Source of the DNA: Temperatibacter sp965603205
GTDB taxonomy: Bacteria; Pseudomonadota; Alphaproteobacteria; Sphingomonadales; Kordiimonadaceae
Direction of reading: 5' to 3'
DNA length: 64,000 nt
NCBI GenBank assembly: GCA_965603205.1
Contig: CBFDCC010000003.1
Location: forward strand, 224,801 to 288,800
In this document: piece by piece, positions 55,309-63,895 of the stretch
Layout of the letters: every line of letters starts with the position of its first letter
Numbering within the stretch: position 1 is the stretch's first letter
Notes under the pieces: model-generated
Told to the model about the DNA's origin: nothing
Seen by the model: only the letters and a program-made list of their open reading frames with translations
Database searches by the model: none
Made by a program: the position numbers and the translations under genes

Positions 55309-56096
55309 GCAATTCCCTAAACATATTCGCCCCCGTTGTCACCGACATAGGCAATGAGCGGTTTTCTCGCAGCTTAACGCATGCCTTAAACCAATTAGCT
55401 GTTTTTGACGGCCTATGTATCATTCTATTCTATCCTGACCGCGGCCCGCAGGTTCTATGTGATGACTTGCCTCAAGCTGACTATAAAGTTTTTTGGCAAA
55501 CATATATGAAGGGTGCTTATCTACTCGACCCTTTTTACCGCAAATGTGCCGAGGGTCGTTCAGGCATGTTTCATCTACGTGAGATAATGCCCGCAGGCTT
55601 TACTACCAGTAGCTATTATAAGAACTACTTTGCCCCAGCTGAAAATATTGATGAAATAAATTACCTCATACAAGCAGATGGATTTAGTGTCCTTATTGGC
55701 TTGTCACGATCAGTAAAATTCAGACGTTTCTCAGCTGCAGAGGGCAAGAAGGTGGATCAAGCCACAAGCATCGTTGAGACGTTAGTTTTAAAACATATTG
55801 AACTTATAGGGGCTGACCACAGCGAGGCCACAGCTTATAACCAGCCTGCCGCACTGAAGGCGCGCCTAGATAGTTTTGGCAAGCTAGAATTAACTGTGCG
55901 TGAGCATGAGATTGCTCACTTAATGCTACTTGGCTATTCATCCAAAGCAGCAGCAAATCAGCTGGAAATATCACCTGCGACAGAGCGGGTGCACCGCAAA
56001 AGCATCTATAGAAAAATGAATGTCAATTCGCACGCAGAGTTACTGGCACAAGCCTTTAGCTTCCTAATTGATCCAGACAAATCTATTCCCAGCTAA
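55305..56096 (+). CDS. LuxR-family HTH regulator
   Basis: The 263-residue protein has a C-terminal LuxR/GerE helix-turn-helix (residues about 195-250, LTVREHEIAHLMLLGYSSK and EISPATERVHRKSIYRKM). The N-terminal half resembles no clear acyl-homoserine-lactone or receiver domain, so its signal is unknown. It begins with GTG overlapping the gntR stop, so the two regulators are coupled. Its 3' end overlaps the convergent thioredoxin-like gene by 14 bp. Confidence 0.85.
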   Translation: MSNSLNIFAPVVTDIGNERFSRSLTHALNQLAVFDGLCIILFYPDRGPQVLCDDLPQADYKVFWQTYMKGAYLLDPFYRKCAEGRSGMFHLREIMPAGFTTSSYYKNYFAPAENIDEINYLIQADGFSVLIGLSRSVKFRRFSAAEGKKVDQATSIVETLVLKHIELIGADHSEATAYNQPAALKARLDSFGKLELTVREHEIAHLMLLGYSSKAAANQLEISPATERVHRKSIYRKMNVNSHAELLAQAFSFLIDPDKSIPS

Positions 56097-56883
56097 AGGC
56101 TGCGTAACTAGGGAAGTCTAACTTGATATTCTCTTCGCCTGCCTCAACACGCCTTTTGGCTTCATCCCGCAATATCTGGATGCTTGGGCCAACCTTGCTG
56201 CGCATCTTTGCTAGTTCATACCAATATGGCTCAAATTTTGGATTTTTCTCACCACCTTTATAAGCTTTCAATAATGGCCCAACGACGGAGAAACCCTTAT
56301 ATATACGCTTTGATTGCTCAACCTCATAAGCGTCTATTTCCTCATAAAGCGCCTTCAGTCTAGGTGATACTTTATCATCGTTTACTGTGCGCTTTTCAGT
56401 TGAAGCCATCAATTCAAAATAAGCAATGGTATCTTCAAGACTTATTGAATCTGCACTACCCCATTGATGCATATTATCAGCGTTAACACGCGCACCTGTC
56501 TTTGGATCAATGATCATTACAGTCGGTGTCGCGTAAATCACTGGCATGCCAAAACGCTTATTCACATCAAAGCTTTTGTTCAAATAACCAACATCAACGA
56601 ATAATGTCTCATAATTGTCGGCCATCAACGGCGCTAATTTAGGGTCATGTAATCGTTTCGCCAGCGCACGGCTATCGTGGCACCAATTGCCGCCCATAAC
56701 CACTAGCGCTAATTTACCACTATCACCTGCCTTAGCAAGTATAGCATCGACATCGGCTTGCACATTATCAGACGCGTTATAGGGGCGACTGATATCTACA
56801 CCGTCTATCACAGTAGCGTCACCACTATATGCGCTTATGTTAAATGTTAATCCTAGAATGAAAGCGATGAAAAACTGGCGCAT
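56083..56883 (-). CDS. Secreted thioredoxin-fold protein
   Basis: The 266-residue protein has a signal peptide (ending about SAYS), then a thioredoxin-like fold with active-site NWCHDSR at 66-72. That site has one Cys (Cys68) with Ser at the usual second-Cys position, so it may act as a monothiol isomerase or bind a partner rather than run a dithiol cycle. It also has the cis-Pro block VIYATPTVMIIDPKTG. It is convergent with luxR and unrelated to the polyamine pathway by sequence. Confidence 0.75.
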   Translation of the reverse strand: MRQFFIAFILGLTFNISAYSGDATVIDGVDISRPYNASDNVQADVDAILAKAGDSGKLALVVMGGNWCHDSRALAKRLHDPKLAPLMADNYETLFVDVGYLNKSFDVNKRFGMPVIYATPTVMIIDPKTGARVNADNMHQWGSADSISLEDTIAYFELMASTEKRTVNDDKVSPRLKALYEEIDAYEVEQSKRIYKGFSVVGPLLKAYKGGEKNPKFEPYWYELAKMRSKVGPSIQILRDEAKRRVEAGEENIKLDFPSYAAFSWE

Positions 56884-56974
56884 GGATAATATCTTTCTAA
56901 ATGATATGTGTAGTCAATAAATTTATAAATACACTAATACGGTCTTAATACGAAATATTTTTGTCAAATAGCAG

Positions 56975-57616
56975 TTATTTAATGAAACTATCTTTATGAT
57001 TTGGGAAAAGTTGCGCTAGATAACTCATCATTACTTTTTCAGCATCTGATCGTTTTAGCTGACGCGCCGATACCAGCATATTAAGCCACATACCATCTGC
57101 CATCGCCATAATACTCTCTGCCACACCTTGTAAATCAAGGTCTTTATATTGACCTTCTTCTATTAGACGTATCAGGATTCCCTCTAAAACTTGTTTATAA
57201 TCTATTACACGGTCTTGGCAGATTTTCTTATAGGTTGGTCGTGATTTCACCTCCCCCCAAAAAGCAAACCAAACAGCTAGCTTTTTCGGGTCTGTGACCG
57301 ATGCTTGATAATCAGCACGTAATAGAGCTGCTAGCTGACTAGCTGGAACATTCGACGACTTATCCAACGCGGATTGCCATGTCTGCTCATATTCATCGCG
57401 CACATACCTTAACGTTTCTGTGAGTAGATTTTCTTTGCTAGTGAAATGCAGATTAACAATACCTTGGCTTAGGCCTGCCGTTTTGCATACATGTGCAAGC
57501 GTCGTATCACCAAGCCCCCTTTTTGCAATAGAATCAATGGTTGCCTCGATGAGCTGACGACGCCTAACACCCTTGGCGGCGCGTCTCGTTGGTTGAGGTT
57601 TAATATCTACGGACAT
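56975..57616 (-). CDS. TetR-family regulator, BetI-like
   Basis: The 213-residue protein has an N-terminal HTH (residues about 20-65, ATIDSIAKRGLGDTTLAHVC and LSQGIVNLHFTSKENLL) and a C-terminal dimer domain. The whole resembles BetI, the choline-responsive repressor. It diverges from the FAD/GcvT operon, with a TGAAT-N4-ATTCA palindrome at 57695 in the gap, so it probably represses that operon. BetI-like similarity hints at a quaternary-amine or betaine-type inducer, unproven. Confidence 0.85.
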   Translation of the reverse strand: MSVDIKPQPTRRAAKGVRRRQLIEATIDSIAKRGLGDTTLAHVCKTAGLSQGIVNLHFTSKENLLTETLRYVRDEYEQTWQSALDKSSNVPASQLAALLRADYQASVTDPKKLAVWFAFWGEVKSRPTYKKICQDRVIDYKQVLEGILIRLIEEGQYKDLDLQGVAESIMAMADGMWLNMLVSARQLKRSDAEKVMMSYLAQLFPNHKDSFIK

Positions 57617-57694
57617 AACGGTTCCTATCTAAAGTTATCCATAATATTATAAAAATAATTAGTTAAGTCAATATATATACTTAATTTGAGTTAC

Positions 57695-57708
57695 TGAATA
57701 AGCATTCA
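57695..57708. promoter_or_regulatory. TetR-type operator candidate TGAAT-N4-ATTCA
   Basis: Five-base perfect arms TGAAT and ATTCA with a 4-nt spacer (aagc) lie in the divergent gap between the TetR gene and the flavoprotein gene. An ATTCATT continues just beyond. The rest of the 57617-57828 gap is AT-rich, with a four-copy 7-bp near-repeat (57774-57801). Confidence 0.4.
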
Positions 57709-57828
57709 TTCATTTTTTAACAAATTTCTCTAGACAACGATTAAGTTTATTGGCATGGTCTGCGATGACTAAATTCTGATTCTAGATTCTAAATTCTGGG
57801 CGCGGTGCCATCAAGGAATAGTGAGATT

Positions 57829-59445
57829 ATGAAAAAATATGATGCAATAGTAGTCGGCGGTGGCCATAACGGCCTAACAAACGCTGCTTTTTTAGCCAAG
57901 GCGGGACTAGACGTCCTTTGTCTTGAGAAAAATGAATATGTAGGGGGCGCGACAGTAAGTCGTAATCTGCATAAGGACTGGATATATTCCAACTGTTCTT
58001 ATGTATGTAGTTTATTTCGCCCTGAAATTTATCGTCAATTAGAACTTGCTAAGCACGGCTTGCAGGTTGTTACCTTTAGTGGTGGTTTCACCATGATGGA
58101 AAATGGTGACTATCTGGGTGCATTTAGCGATCATGAGGTTATGCGCCGCGAGATTATGCGCCACAGCCCTAATGATGTTGATGCATATGACCGTTTTAGT
58201 ACTGAAATGGCTAAATGGTGTCGTTTCATTCGCCCAATGCTACTGCGTACGCCTCCAGACCCAACAAGCTTTAAAATACGAGATCTGGACGAACTACGTT
58301 TTCTTGCTAAATCATTCATGGACCTAGGCGCCAAAGATTTACATGATTTTATGCGTTTCTTCACATTAAGTGTGAATGATTACCTAGATCAATTCTTTGA
58401 AAGCGACCTGATTAAGGCCCACAAGGCTGGTTCAGGCATCATTGGTACGGGCCTTGGTCCGATGTCACCAGGTTCAGCCTATGTAATGCTGCACCACTAC
58501 ATGGGTGACGTTGATGGTAGTGTTGGCGCTTGGGGTTTTGCCCGTGGCGGCATGGGCGCTATCGCTGAGGCACTATCCAGCTCGTTCCAATCTTATGGCG
58601 GCGAGCTACGTGTTGGCGCTGATGTGGATAAAATCCTTACCAAAAACGGCAAGGTAAAGGGCGTTGTTCTAGAGAATGGCGAAGAAATTTACGCAAAACG
58701 CGTGGTCTCCAACCTTGATCCAAAACGCACATTCCTCAAAATCCTTGATGAAAAAGATGCTGGCCCTGATGTTGTTAAGGCGGCAAAACGCTTTAAAATT
58801 CGCGGTTCAAGCGGCAAGATAAATATTGCGCTTAACAGCTTGCCTGAGTTTACGTGTCTTCCTAAGGATACAGAACTCATGAGGGGTGATTTCCACCTCC
58901 TAGACAACATGGAAGCATATGAGCGAGCTTATGACGATTGGAAAGAAGGTCGTTTCTCAGCAAATCCATATGTTGACGCAATGATCCCTACCCTAACTGA
59001 TCCAACAATGGCACCAGAAGGCAAGCACTTCATGTCCGTATTTGTTCAATATTGCCCTCCTAAATACGAAGGCGAAGAATGGACAGACGAAAAAGTGAAA
59101 GAATTTGGTGACAATGTTCTTGCTCAATTTGTTAAATACGATCCAAACTTCCTTGATCGTGTTGAACATGCTGAGGTTAGAACACCTCGCGAGATCGAAT
59201 CTGAGGCTGGCCTAACACAAGGCAACATCTTCCACGGTGAGCTAACACTTGATCAACTAATGTTTAACCGTCCATTCCCTGGTTCTGCTCAGTACCGTGG
59301 CCCAGTAAACGGCATGTATATGTGTGGTTCATCGTCTCACCCAGGTGGTGGCGTGATGGGTGCACCAGGTGCCAATGCGGCCCGTGAAATCCTAATGGAT
59401 ATGAATGTTAGCACTACAGTACCGGAGGACGAAGGCGATGACTAA
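57829..59445 (+). CDS. FAD-dependent oxidoreductase of phytoene-desaturase type, first of pair
   Basis: The 538-residue protein begins KKYDAIVVGGGHNGLTNAAF, the dinucleotide-binding fold of the CrtI/NAD(P)/FAD-dependent family. It ends with MCGSSSHPGGGVMGAPGANAA, the conserved FAD-binding C-terminus. No carotenoid genes (crtB, crtE) are near, so a carotenoid role is unlikely. The ATG at 57829 has AAGGA upstream; the GTG at 57805 would add eight residues. It overlaps the second gene by 8 bp. Confidence 0.85.
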   Translation: MKKYDAIVVGGGHNGLTNAAFLAKAGLDVLCLEKNEYVGGATVSRNLHKDWIYSNCSYVCSLFRPEIYRQLELAKHGLQVVTFSGGFTMMENGDYLGAFSDHEVMRREIMRHSPNDVDAYDRFSTEMAKWCRFIRPMLLRTPPDPTSFKIRDLDELRFLAKSFMDLGAKDLHDFMRFFTLSVNDYLDQFFESDLIKAHKAGSGIIGTGLGPMSPGSAYVMLHHYMGDVDGSVGAWGFARGGMGAIAEALSSSFQSYGGELRVGADVDKILTKNGKVKGVVLENGEEIYAKRVVSNLDPKRTFLKILDEKDAGPDVVKAAKRFKIRGSSGKINIALNSLPEFTCLPKDTELMRGDFHLLDNMEAYERAYDDWKEGRFSANPYVDAMIPTLTDPTMAPEGKHFMSVFVQYCPPKYEGEEWTDEKVKEFGDNVLAQFVKYDPNFLDRVEHAEVRTPREIESEAGLTQGNIFHGELTLDQLMFNRPFPGSAQYRGPVNGMYMCGSSSHPGGGVMGAPGANAAREILMDMNVSTTVPEDEGDD

Positions 59446-60997
59446 AACATATGATGCAATAATAGTCGGCGGCGGACACAACGGTCTTGTTTGTGCTGCT
59501 TATCTGGCAAAGGGCGGTAAAAAAGTTGTTGTCCTAGAAGCGAATGAGCAAGTAGGCGGTGGCGCAGTAACTGAGGAACTTAGCTATGGCAAGAAAGTCT
59601 CTAGCTGCGCTCAATTCCTTAATCAGTTAAACGGCAATGTAGCTAAGGATTTAAACCTAGCAGGACATGGCCTAAAGATCGCAGCGAGTGATGTGTCTAC
59701 GATTGCGCTAAATGCAAATGGAGATCACCTAACACTCACAAAAGACAGCGCCTCTGGTGCTGGTATCAGTGATGAGGACGCAGCAGCGTATAAGAAATTC
59801 ATTAGCTTAATGCGTGAATATGCTGGCACACTCAATTTCCTAGTGGATATGCCTCCACTGGATATATTCAATCCAGACTGGGCTGATAAAATCGCAGCAA
59901 TGAAACTAGGATGGAAGCTACGCTTTGGCCTAGGCGCAAAGAAGATGTCAGAATTTTTACGCCAAGTCGGCATGAATATCTATGACGTTATGGAAGACGA
60001 GTTTGACCATGCACTTCTTAAAGGCGCACTGAGCTTTGATGGTGTTCTTGGTACACATGCAGGGCCACGTTCACCAGGCACAGTGTTGACATTCCTTTAC
60101 CGTCTTGCCGCTGGTAACGCCGGTGCTGTTGACATTCCAGAAGGCGGCATGGGTAGCGTGACGATGGCAATTGCCAAGTCTGCCGAATCTTTTGGCGCTG
60201 AAATCCGTACTAACGCTCGCGTAGCTAAGGTCAATGTTGATAACTGCGCTGTCACAGGCGTGACACTGGAAAATGGCGACGTCTTAAATGCAACAACTGT
60301 TGTATCAAATGCTGACCCTAGAACCACAGTGAATGATATTGTTGGCCCTCGTCATTTTGAGGCTGATTTTGTTCACCGCATTAATAATATACGTATGCGC
60401 GGCACTGCGGCAAAGCTTCACATTGCGTTAAAAGGCTTACCAACATTCACAGGGCTTACAGCCGATCAGCTTAAAAACCGTTTGGTGATAGCACCTGAAT
60501 CAATGGAAGTTGAGCGAGCCTTTAATCATGTGAAATATAAGGAAGTATCAGCACGTCCCTGTATGGAAATATCTATTCCATCAACAGTGGATAGCACATT
60601 AGCCTCATCAGGCCATGTGTTAAGCGCAACGGTTCAATATGCCCCTTACGAATTAAAGGGCGGCTGGACCAAGGCAGCAAAAGACGCTTTCCTTGAGACA
60701 TGTATTGACCGTATCGCAGAGTATGCACCTGACATCCGCGATCATATCGAGGACGCTCAGCTGGTCACACCTAAGGACCTAGAAGAAAAATACGGTATGC
60801 AAGGCGGCAACTGGCATCACGGCGAGCTAACGCTTGATCAGATGTTAATGTTACGCCCTGCCCCAGAAGCATCACGTTATGCATTGCCGCTCGATGGCAT
60901 GTATCTATGTGGTGCAGGCGCTCACCCCGGTGGTGGCGTTATGGGTGCAGCAGGTAAAAATGCAGCACAGACTATATTGAAGGGAGCACGGTCATGA
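59438..60997 (+). CDS. FAD-dependent oxidoreductase of phytoene-desaturase type, second of pair
   Basis: The 519-residue paralogue of the previous gene begins MTKTYDAIIVGGGHNGLVC and ends LCGAGAHPGGGVMGAAGKNAA. Despite a common fold, the sequences have clearly diverged, so the pair may form a heteromer. The start ATG (59438) lies within the stop region of the first gene with GGAGG at 59426-59430, so an earlier in-frame start at 59405 is not preferred. It overlaps the GcvT gene by 4 bp. Confidence 0.85.
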   Translation: MTKTYDAIIVGGGHNGLVCAAYLAKGGKKVVVLEANEQVGGGAVTEELSYGKKVSSCAQFLNQLNGNVAKDLNLAGHGLKIAASDVSTIALNANGDHLTLTKDSASGAGISDEDAAAYKKFISLMREYAGTLNFLVDMPPLDIFNPDWADKIAAMKLGWKLRFGLGAKKMSEFLRQVGMNIYDVMEDEFDHALLKGALSFDGVLGTHAGPRSPGTVLTFLYRLAAGNAGAVDIPEGGMGSVTMAIAKSAESFGAEIRTNARVAKVNVDNCAVTGVTLENGDVLNATTVVSNADPRTTVNDIVGPRHFEADFVHRINNIRMRGTAAKLHIALKGLPTFTGLTADQLKNRLVIAPESMEVERAFNHVKYKEVSARPCMEISIPSTVDSTLASSGHVLSATVQYAPYELKGGWTKAAKDAFLETCIDRIAEYAPDIRDHIEDAQLVTPKDLEEKYGMQGGNWHHGELTLDQMLMLRPAPEASRYALPLDGMYLCGAGAHPGGGVMGAAGKNAAQTILKGARS

Positions 60998-62199
60998 ACC
61001 AGCAAGTAGACAAAGCCCACTATAAAGTGGCCGTGAAAGAGACGCCTTTCTACAACAAACAAAAGGCACTTGATTTTGTCAACACGTGGCACCGCTGGAA
61101 AGAATATACAGTCCCTGACGTTTTAAAAAATGTCACTGAAGAATATTTTGCCATTCGTAACTCTGCCAGTGTGTTTGATATTACGCCTATGTCGAAATAC
61201 CTGATCAAAGGCCCAGATGCGTTTGATTTCGTAAACCGCTTGCTGCCGCGTGATATGTCAAAGCTGCGCGTTGGTCGTGTGGGTTACACTATTTGGTGTG
61301 ACGACGAGGGCAAGGTGATCGACGACGGTACTATTTTCCGTGTTGGCGAAGATGAATATTGGTTATGTGCTCAAGAGCGTCAGCTAGAAATTCTAAAACG
61401 CAATGCTATTGGCATGGACATAGAATACCGCGAAATCACTAATGAAGTTGCGGCCCTTTCCTTCCAAGGCCCTGTGACTTGTCGTATTCTAAAGAAAGCC
61501 GGTTTTAAAGACGTTGAGACTATGAAAATGTTCGACCAGCGTTTCTTTGATTATCCGGGCGGCAAGATCATGATCTCTCGCTCTGGCTTCACAGGCGACT
61601 TAGGCTACGAGCTTTGGGTTAAAAATGACCAAGCAGAAGCCATTTGGGACACGCTATTTGAGGCAGGCAAAGACCATGATGTCCGCGCCATTGGCGGCCA
61701 AGCATTAGAAATTGCTCGTATTGAGGCTGGTCTTCTGGCTGCTGACGTTGACTTTGCTTGCGCTAATCACACAGTACGTCACGGTCACGCGAAATCTCCT
61801 TATGAGCTTGGCCTTGGTTGGTTAGTGAAACTGGATAAAGGCGTTGCCTTTAACGGTCGTCGTGCTCTTAAGAAAGAAAAAGAAAATGGCTCTCGTTACC
61901 GTTTTGTGAAACTAGATGTGGAAGGCAATAAGGTTGCCCATCACGCTTATCTATTTGACGGCAAAAATGGTAAAACCATCGGCTATGTAAGTAGTGCTGG
62001 TTGGGCTCCTACAGCCAAAAAGAATGTGGCATTAGGTTTTGTTGACATGCCGCATGGTGATATTGGTGATGAAATTTGGGCTGAAATCTTTTACCAGAAA
62101 GAGCTTAAGTGGAATAGACGCTGGGCTAAATGTACCGTTATGAAAGACGCTGCATGGAATCCGCCGCGTAAAACACTTACACCGCCTAAGGATTTTTAA
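60994..62199 (+). CDS. GcvT-family (aminomethyltransferase-like) protein
   Basis: The 401-residue protein has the glycine-cleavage T/sarcosine-dehydrogenase/DmdA fold: YFAIRNSASVFDITPMSKYL near the start, SGFTGDLGYELWV in the middle, IGGQALEIARIEAGLL and a C-terminal barrel. Such proteins transfer a one-carbon unit to tetrahydrofolate. No gcvH or gcvP is nearby, so it is not the housekeeping glycine-cleavage T protein. Coupled to two flavoproteins, it likely takes a methyl or methylene group from their product. Confidence 0.87.
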   Translation: MNQQVDKAHYKVAVKETPFYNKQKALDFVNTWHRWKEYTVPDVLKNVTEEYFAIRNSASVFDITPMSKYLIKGPDAFDFVNRLLPRDMSKLRVGRVGYTIWCDDEGKVIDDGTIFRVGEDEYWLCAQERQLEILKRNAIGMDIEYREITNEVAALSFQGPVTCRILKKAGFKDVETMKMFDQRFFDYPGGKIMISRSGFTGDLGYELWVKNDQAEAIWDTLFEAGKDHDVRAIGGQALEIARIEAGLLAADVDFACANHTVRHGHAKSPYELGLGWLVKLDKGVAFNGRRALKKEKENGSRYRFVKLDVEGNKVAHHAYLFDGKNGKTIGYVSSAGWAPTAKKNVALGFVDMPHGDIGDEIWAEIFYQKELKWNRRWAKCTVMKDAAWNPPRKTLTPPKDF

Positions 62200-62208
62200 A
62201 GTTACACC

Positions 62209-62235
62209 TGTCTAGCTGTGTAGTGCAGCTAGACA
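62209..62235. other. Inverted repeat TGTCTAGCTG / CAGCTAGACA
   Basis: A perfect 10-bp stem with a 7-nt loop lies just after the GcvT stop, followed by a GC-rich stretch (62240-62290) with GAGCTCGGCC and a second GCTC-containing arm. It has no T-run, so it is not a simple terminator. It may be an mRNA end structure or an intergenic repeat. Confidence 0.4.
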
Positions 62236-62301
62236 ATCCTCGCATGAGCTCGGCCTCCCACTTGGTCGGTACGCTCGCAAGGCTCACTAATTATCAAAAA
62301 T

Positions 62302-62332
62302 AGCCCAGAGAGTTATATTTCTGGGCTTTACT
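62302..62332 (+). terminator. Terminator candidate before the cupin gene
   Basis: The arms agcccaga (62302-62309) and tctgggct (62320-62327) form an 8-bp stem with a T-rich tail. It would end or attenuate the flavoprotein/GcvT transcript before the cupin. Confidence 0.6.
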
Positions 62333-62358
62333 TTTATATTCATTAAGGGAGTTAACCT

Positions 62359-62715
62359 ATGTCCAATGATCTAACCTTACCGATAGCGCCTGATGCAATT
62401 CACTATGATCTTGATGATCGCGGCGCGCACCCTCGCCCTCTTGAAGGCACAGCTCCACAGATTTCAGGCAAACGAATCCATGAAGATGAAAGAGGCCGCG
62501 CTGCTGGTATCTGGCAATGCACAGAAGGCAAATACCGCCTAGAGCGTGTTAGCGATGAGTTTTGCTACATTCTAACAGGCCACTGGAAACTATACGGTGA
62601 TGATGGCAGCGAGTATGAAGTCAAAGCGGGCGACGCCCTCTATCTAAAAGAAGGCTGGAAAGGCACCAGCCATGTGATTGAGACAGTTCGCAAAGTCTTT
62701 ATGTCAGTAAAGTAA
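62359..62715 (+). CDS. Small cupin-domain protein
   Basis: The 118-residue protein is a single cupin barrel of the DUF861/EutQ-like kind, with FCYILTGHWKLYGDDGSEYEV and GDALYLKEGWKGTSHV. It may be an enzyme or a small-molecule binding protein. The ATG has a GGGAG-like site. Between the GcvT gene and this one is a 159-bp gap with a terminator, so it may have its own promoter. A stronger terminator follows. Confidence 0.85.
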   Translation: MSNDLTLPIAPDAIHYDLDDRGAHPRPLEGTAPQISGKRIHEDERGRAAGIWQCTEGKYRLERVSDEFCYILTGHWKLYGDDGSEYEVKAGDALYLKEGWKGTSHVIETVRKVFMSVK

Positions 62716-62730
62716 AACCAGCTCCAACAA

Positions 62731-62760
62731 AAAAGCCCTGACCTTTCGGTCGGGGCTTTT
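62731..62760. terminator. Terminator after the cupin gene
   Basis: The arms at 62731-62743 and 62748-62760 pair along 13 bp with one G-U and a 4-nt loop, flanked by A and T runs. It ends the plus-strand locus. Confidence 0.9.
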
Positions 62761-62781
62761 GTTTCTCTATGAATATCCGTC

Positions 62782-62801
62782 ATTCCCGCGCAGGCGGGAA
62801 T
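62782..62801. repeat. Palindromic intergenic repeat ATTCCCGC-GCAG-GCGGGAAT
   Basis: An 8-bp stem with a 4-nt loop, preceded by CGTC, resembles the short palindromic intergenic elements found widely in proteobacterial genomes. It lies at the very end of the minus-strand gene 62802, overlapping the region of its stop. Confidence 0.6.
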
Positions 62802-63710
62802 CTATAAATGCACCTTACTCAAATAATAAAGCTTAGTTATAAAGGCACCTGTCTCTGCTTTCTCGGTAATAACTGTTATATCCCCCTTGGCATGCTTACG
62901 TTGAAATAAGTCGTCACGGTTAATTGTTGGATCTATATGTAATGGTTTTCTATTATCTGAAATTTCTCTTATAATAGCAGCCCAACCCTGCCTTGACTTA
63001 TCATAATCATGTGCATGAAACTCAATTTCAACATCGCTTAATGTGTAAGAATCTTGCTCGGGTGTGAATTCTTCTAGTTCAATATCTGTAGGAACTTCTG
63101 CTATAACGTCTCTTCCAATTTCAACACCATTTGGCCCTTTGATTGCCCGGGCTTTATAACGTTGAGCAGGGCTAAAAAAATCTCTTGCAGCTTTTACAAC
63201 TGCCCGTTTACGCCCTTTACCTAATGTATCATCTAAAACAGATTTTATTTTACTCTTTGACACCCCTAACTCTTTGCCAACAATAGTGATCAACTCATCA
63301 TATTTTCTCTGGGTATTTGAGTTGGATTTAACTTGTTCAATTTTTGACCATAAAGCATCAATACCATAAACAGCCACTAGCATGACCAATACCGTAATTA
63401 ATGTATGATAATTATCAGGAACATCCATACCTGTAAGAGCTTGCACAATCTCTGGGATTTGTTTTTCTAAATCCTTTTGATATGTTAGAAATATTGTAAC
63501 TCCTAAGAGTTCTTTTAGAGGGCTGTTATGCACAACAGACTTCAAACTCACGCGAGCATTATTAATTTCTAAGCCATCAACGCACCCCTCTAGAACATCT
63601 ATAGCATTCAGCAATAGCTTTTCATTTGCGATTAGTGTAGCTGCCACCTCTGAAACAGTAGCCACCTTATCAAAGTCATATTCGACTGAATGATTTAACA
63701 TAATTGCCAT
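62802..63710 (-). CDS. Unidentified membrane-anchored protein
   Basis: The 302-residue protein has one clear hydrophobic segment (LITVLVMLVAVYGIDALW, near residue 110) and otherwise soluble, charged regions. Its C-terminal half includes FSPAQRYKARAIKGPNGVEIG. I do not recognise the family. The ATG at 63710 is preferred because GGAGA precedes it; an ATG at 63725 has no ribosome site. It stands alone between palindromic repeats and looks like accessory DNA. Confidence 0.6.
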   Translation of the reverse strand: MAIMLNHSVEYDFDKVATVSEVAATLIANEKLLLNAIDVLEGCVDGLEINNARVSLKSVVHNSPLKELLGVTIFLTYQKDLEKQIPEIVQALTGMDVPDNYHTLITVLVMLVAVYGIDALWSKIEQVKSNSNTQRKYDELITIVGKELGVSKSKIKSVLDDTLGKGRKRAVVKAARDFFSPAQRYKARAIKGPNGVEIGRDVIAEVPTDIELEEFTPEQDSYTLSDVEIEFHAHDYDKSRQGWAAIIREISDNRKPLHIDPTINRDDLFQRKHAKGDITVITEKAETGAFITKLYYLSKVHL

Positions 63711-63800
63711 AAACAGTCTCCGCATATTTGGGGTAAAAATTGTTATTAAGTATCACTATAAACCAATAGATTGAAAAATAAAACTTAAAATAAAACCCTC

Positions 63801-63821
63801 ATACCGCACTTGATGCGGTAT
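63801..63821. repeat. Palindromic repeat ATACCGCA-CTTGA-TGCGGTAT
   Basis: An 8-bp perfect stem with a 5-nt loop, inside the sequence CATACCGCACTTGATGCGG, resembles widespread proteobacterial intergenic repeats (often seen as TCATACCGGACTTGATCCGG-like). It lies upstream of the 62802 gene, in the 290-bp right-hand gap. Confidence 0.65.
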
Positions 63822-63895
63822 CCTTTGGACTAGCGTGTTAGATATATTTTCTTAGGCTAACGATCCACAGTTTGTATGTAGCCCACTGCATAATG

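Noticed and set aside
57829..60997. Carotenoid biosynthesis (phytoene desaturases)
   Set aside because: The fold matches, but there is no crtB, crtE or other carotenoid gene in the locus, and a GcvT-family gene follows instead.
60994..62199. Housekeeping glycine-cleavage T protein
   Set aside because: No gcvH or gcvP is nearby, and the gene is coupled to two flavoproteins, so a family member with another substrate fits better.
62240..62300. tRNA-like or structured RNA gene after GcvT
   Set aside because: The arms do not form a cloverleaf and no CCA end or promoter is seen; called an inverted repeat only.
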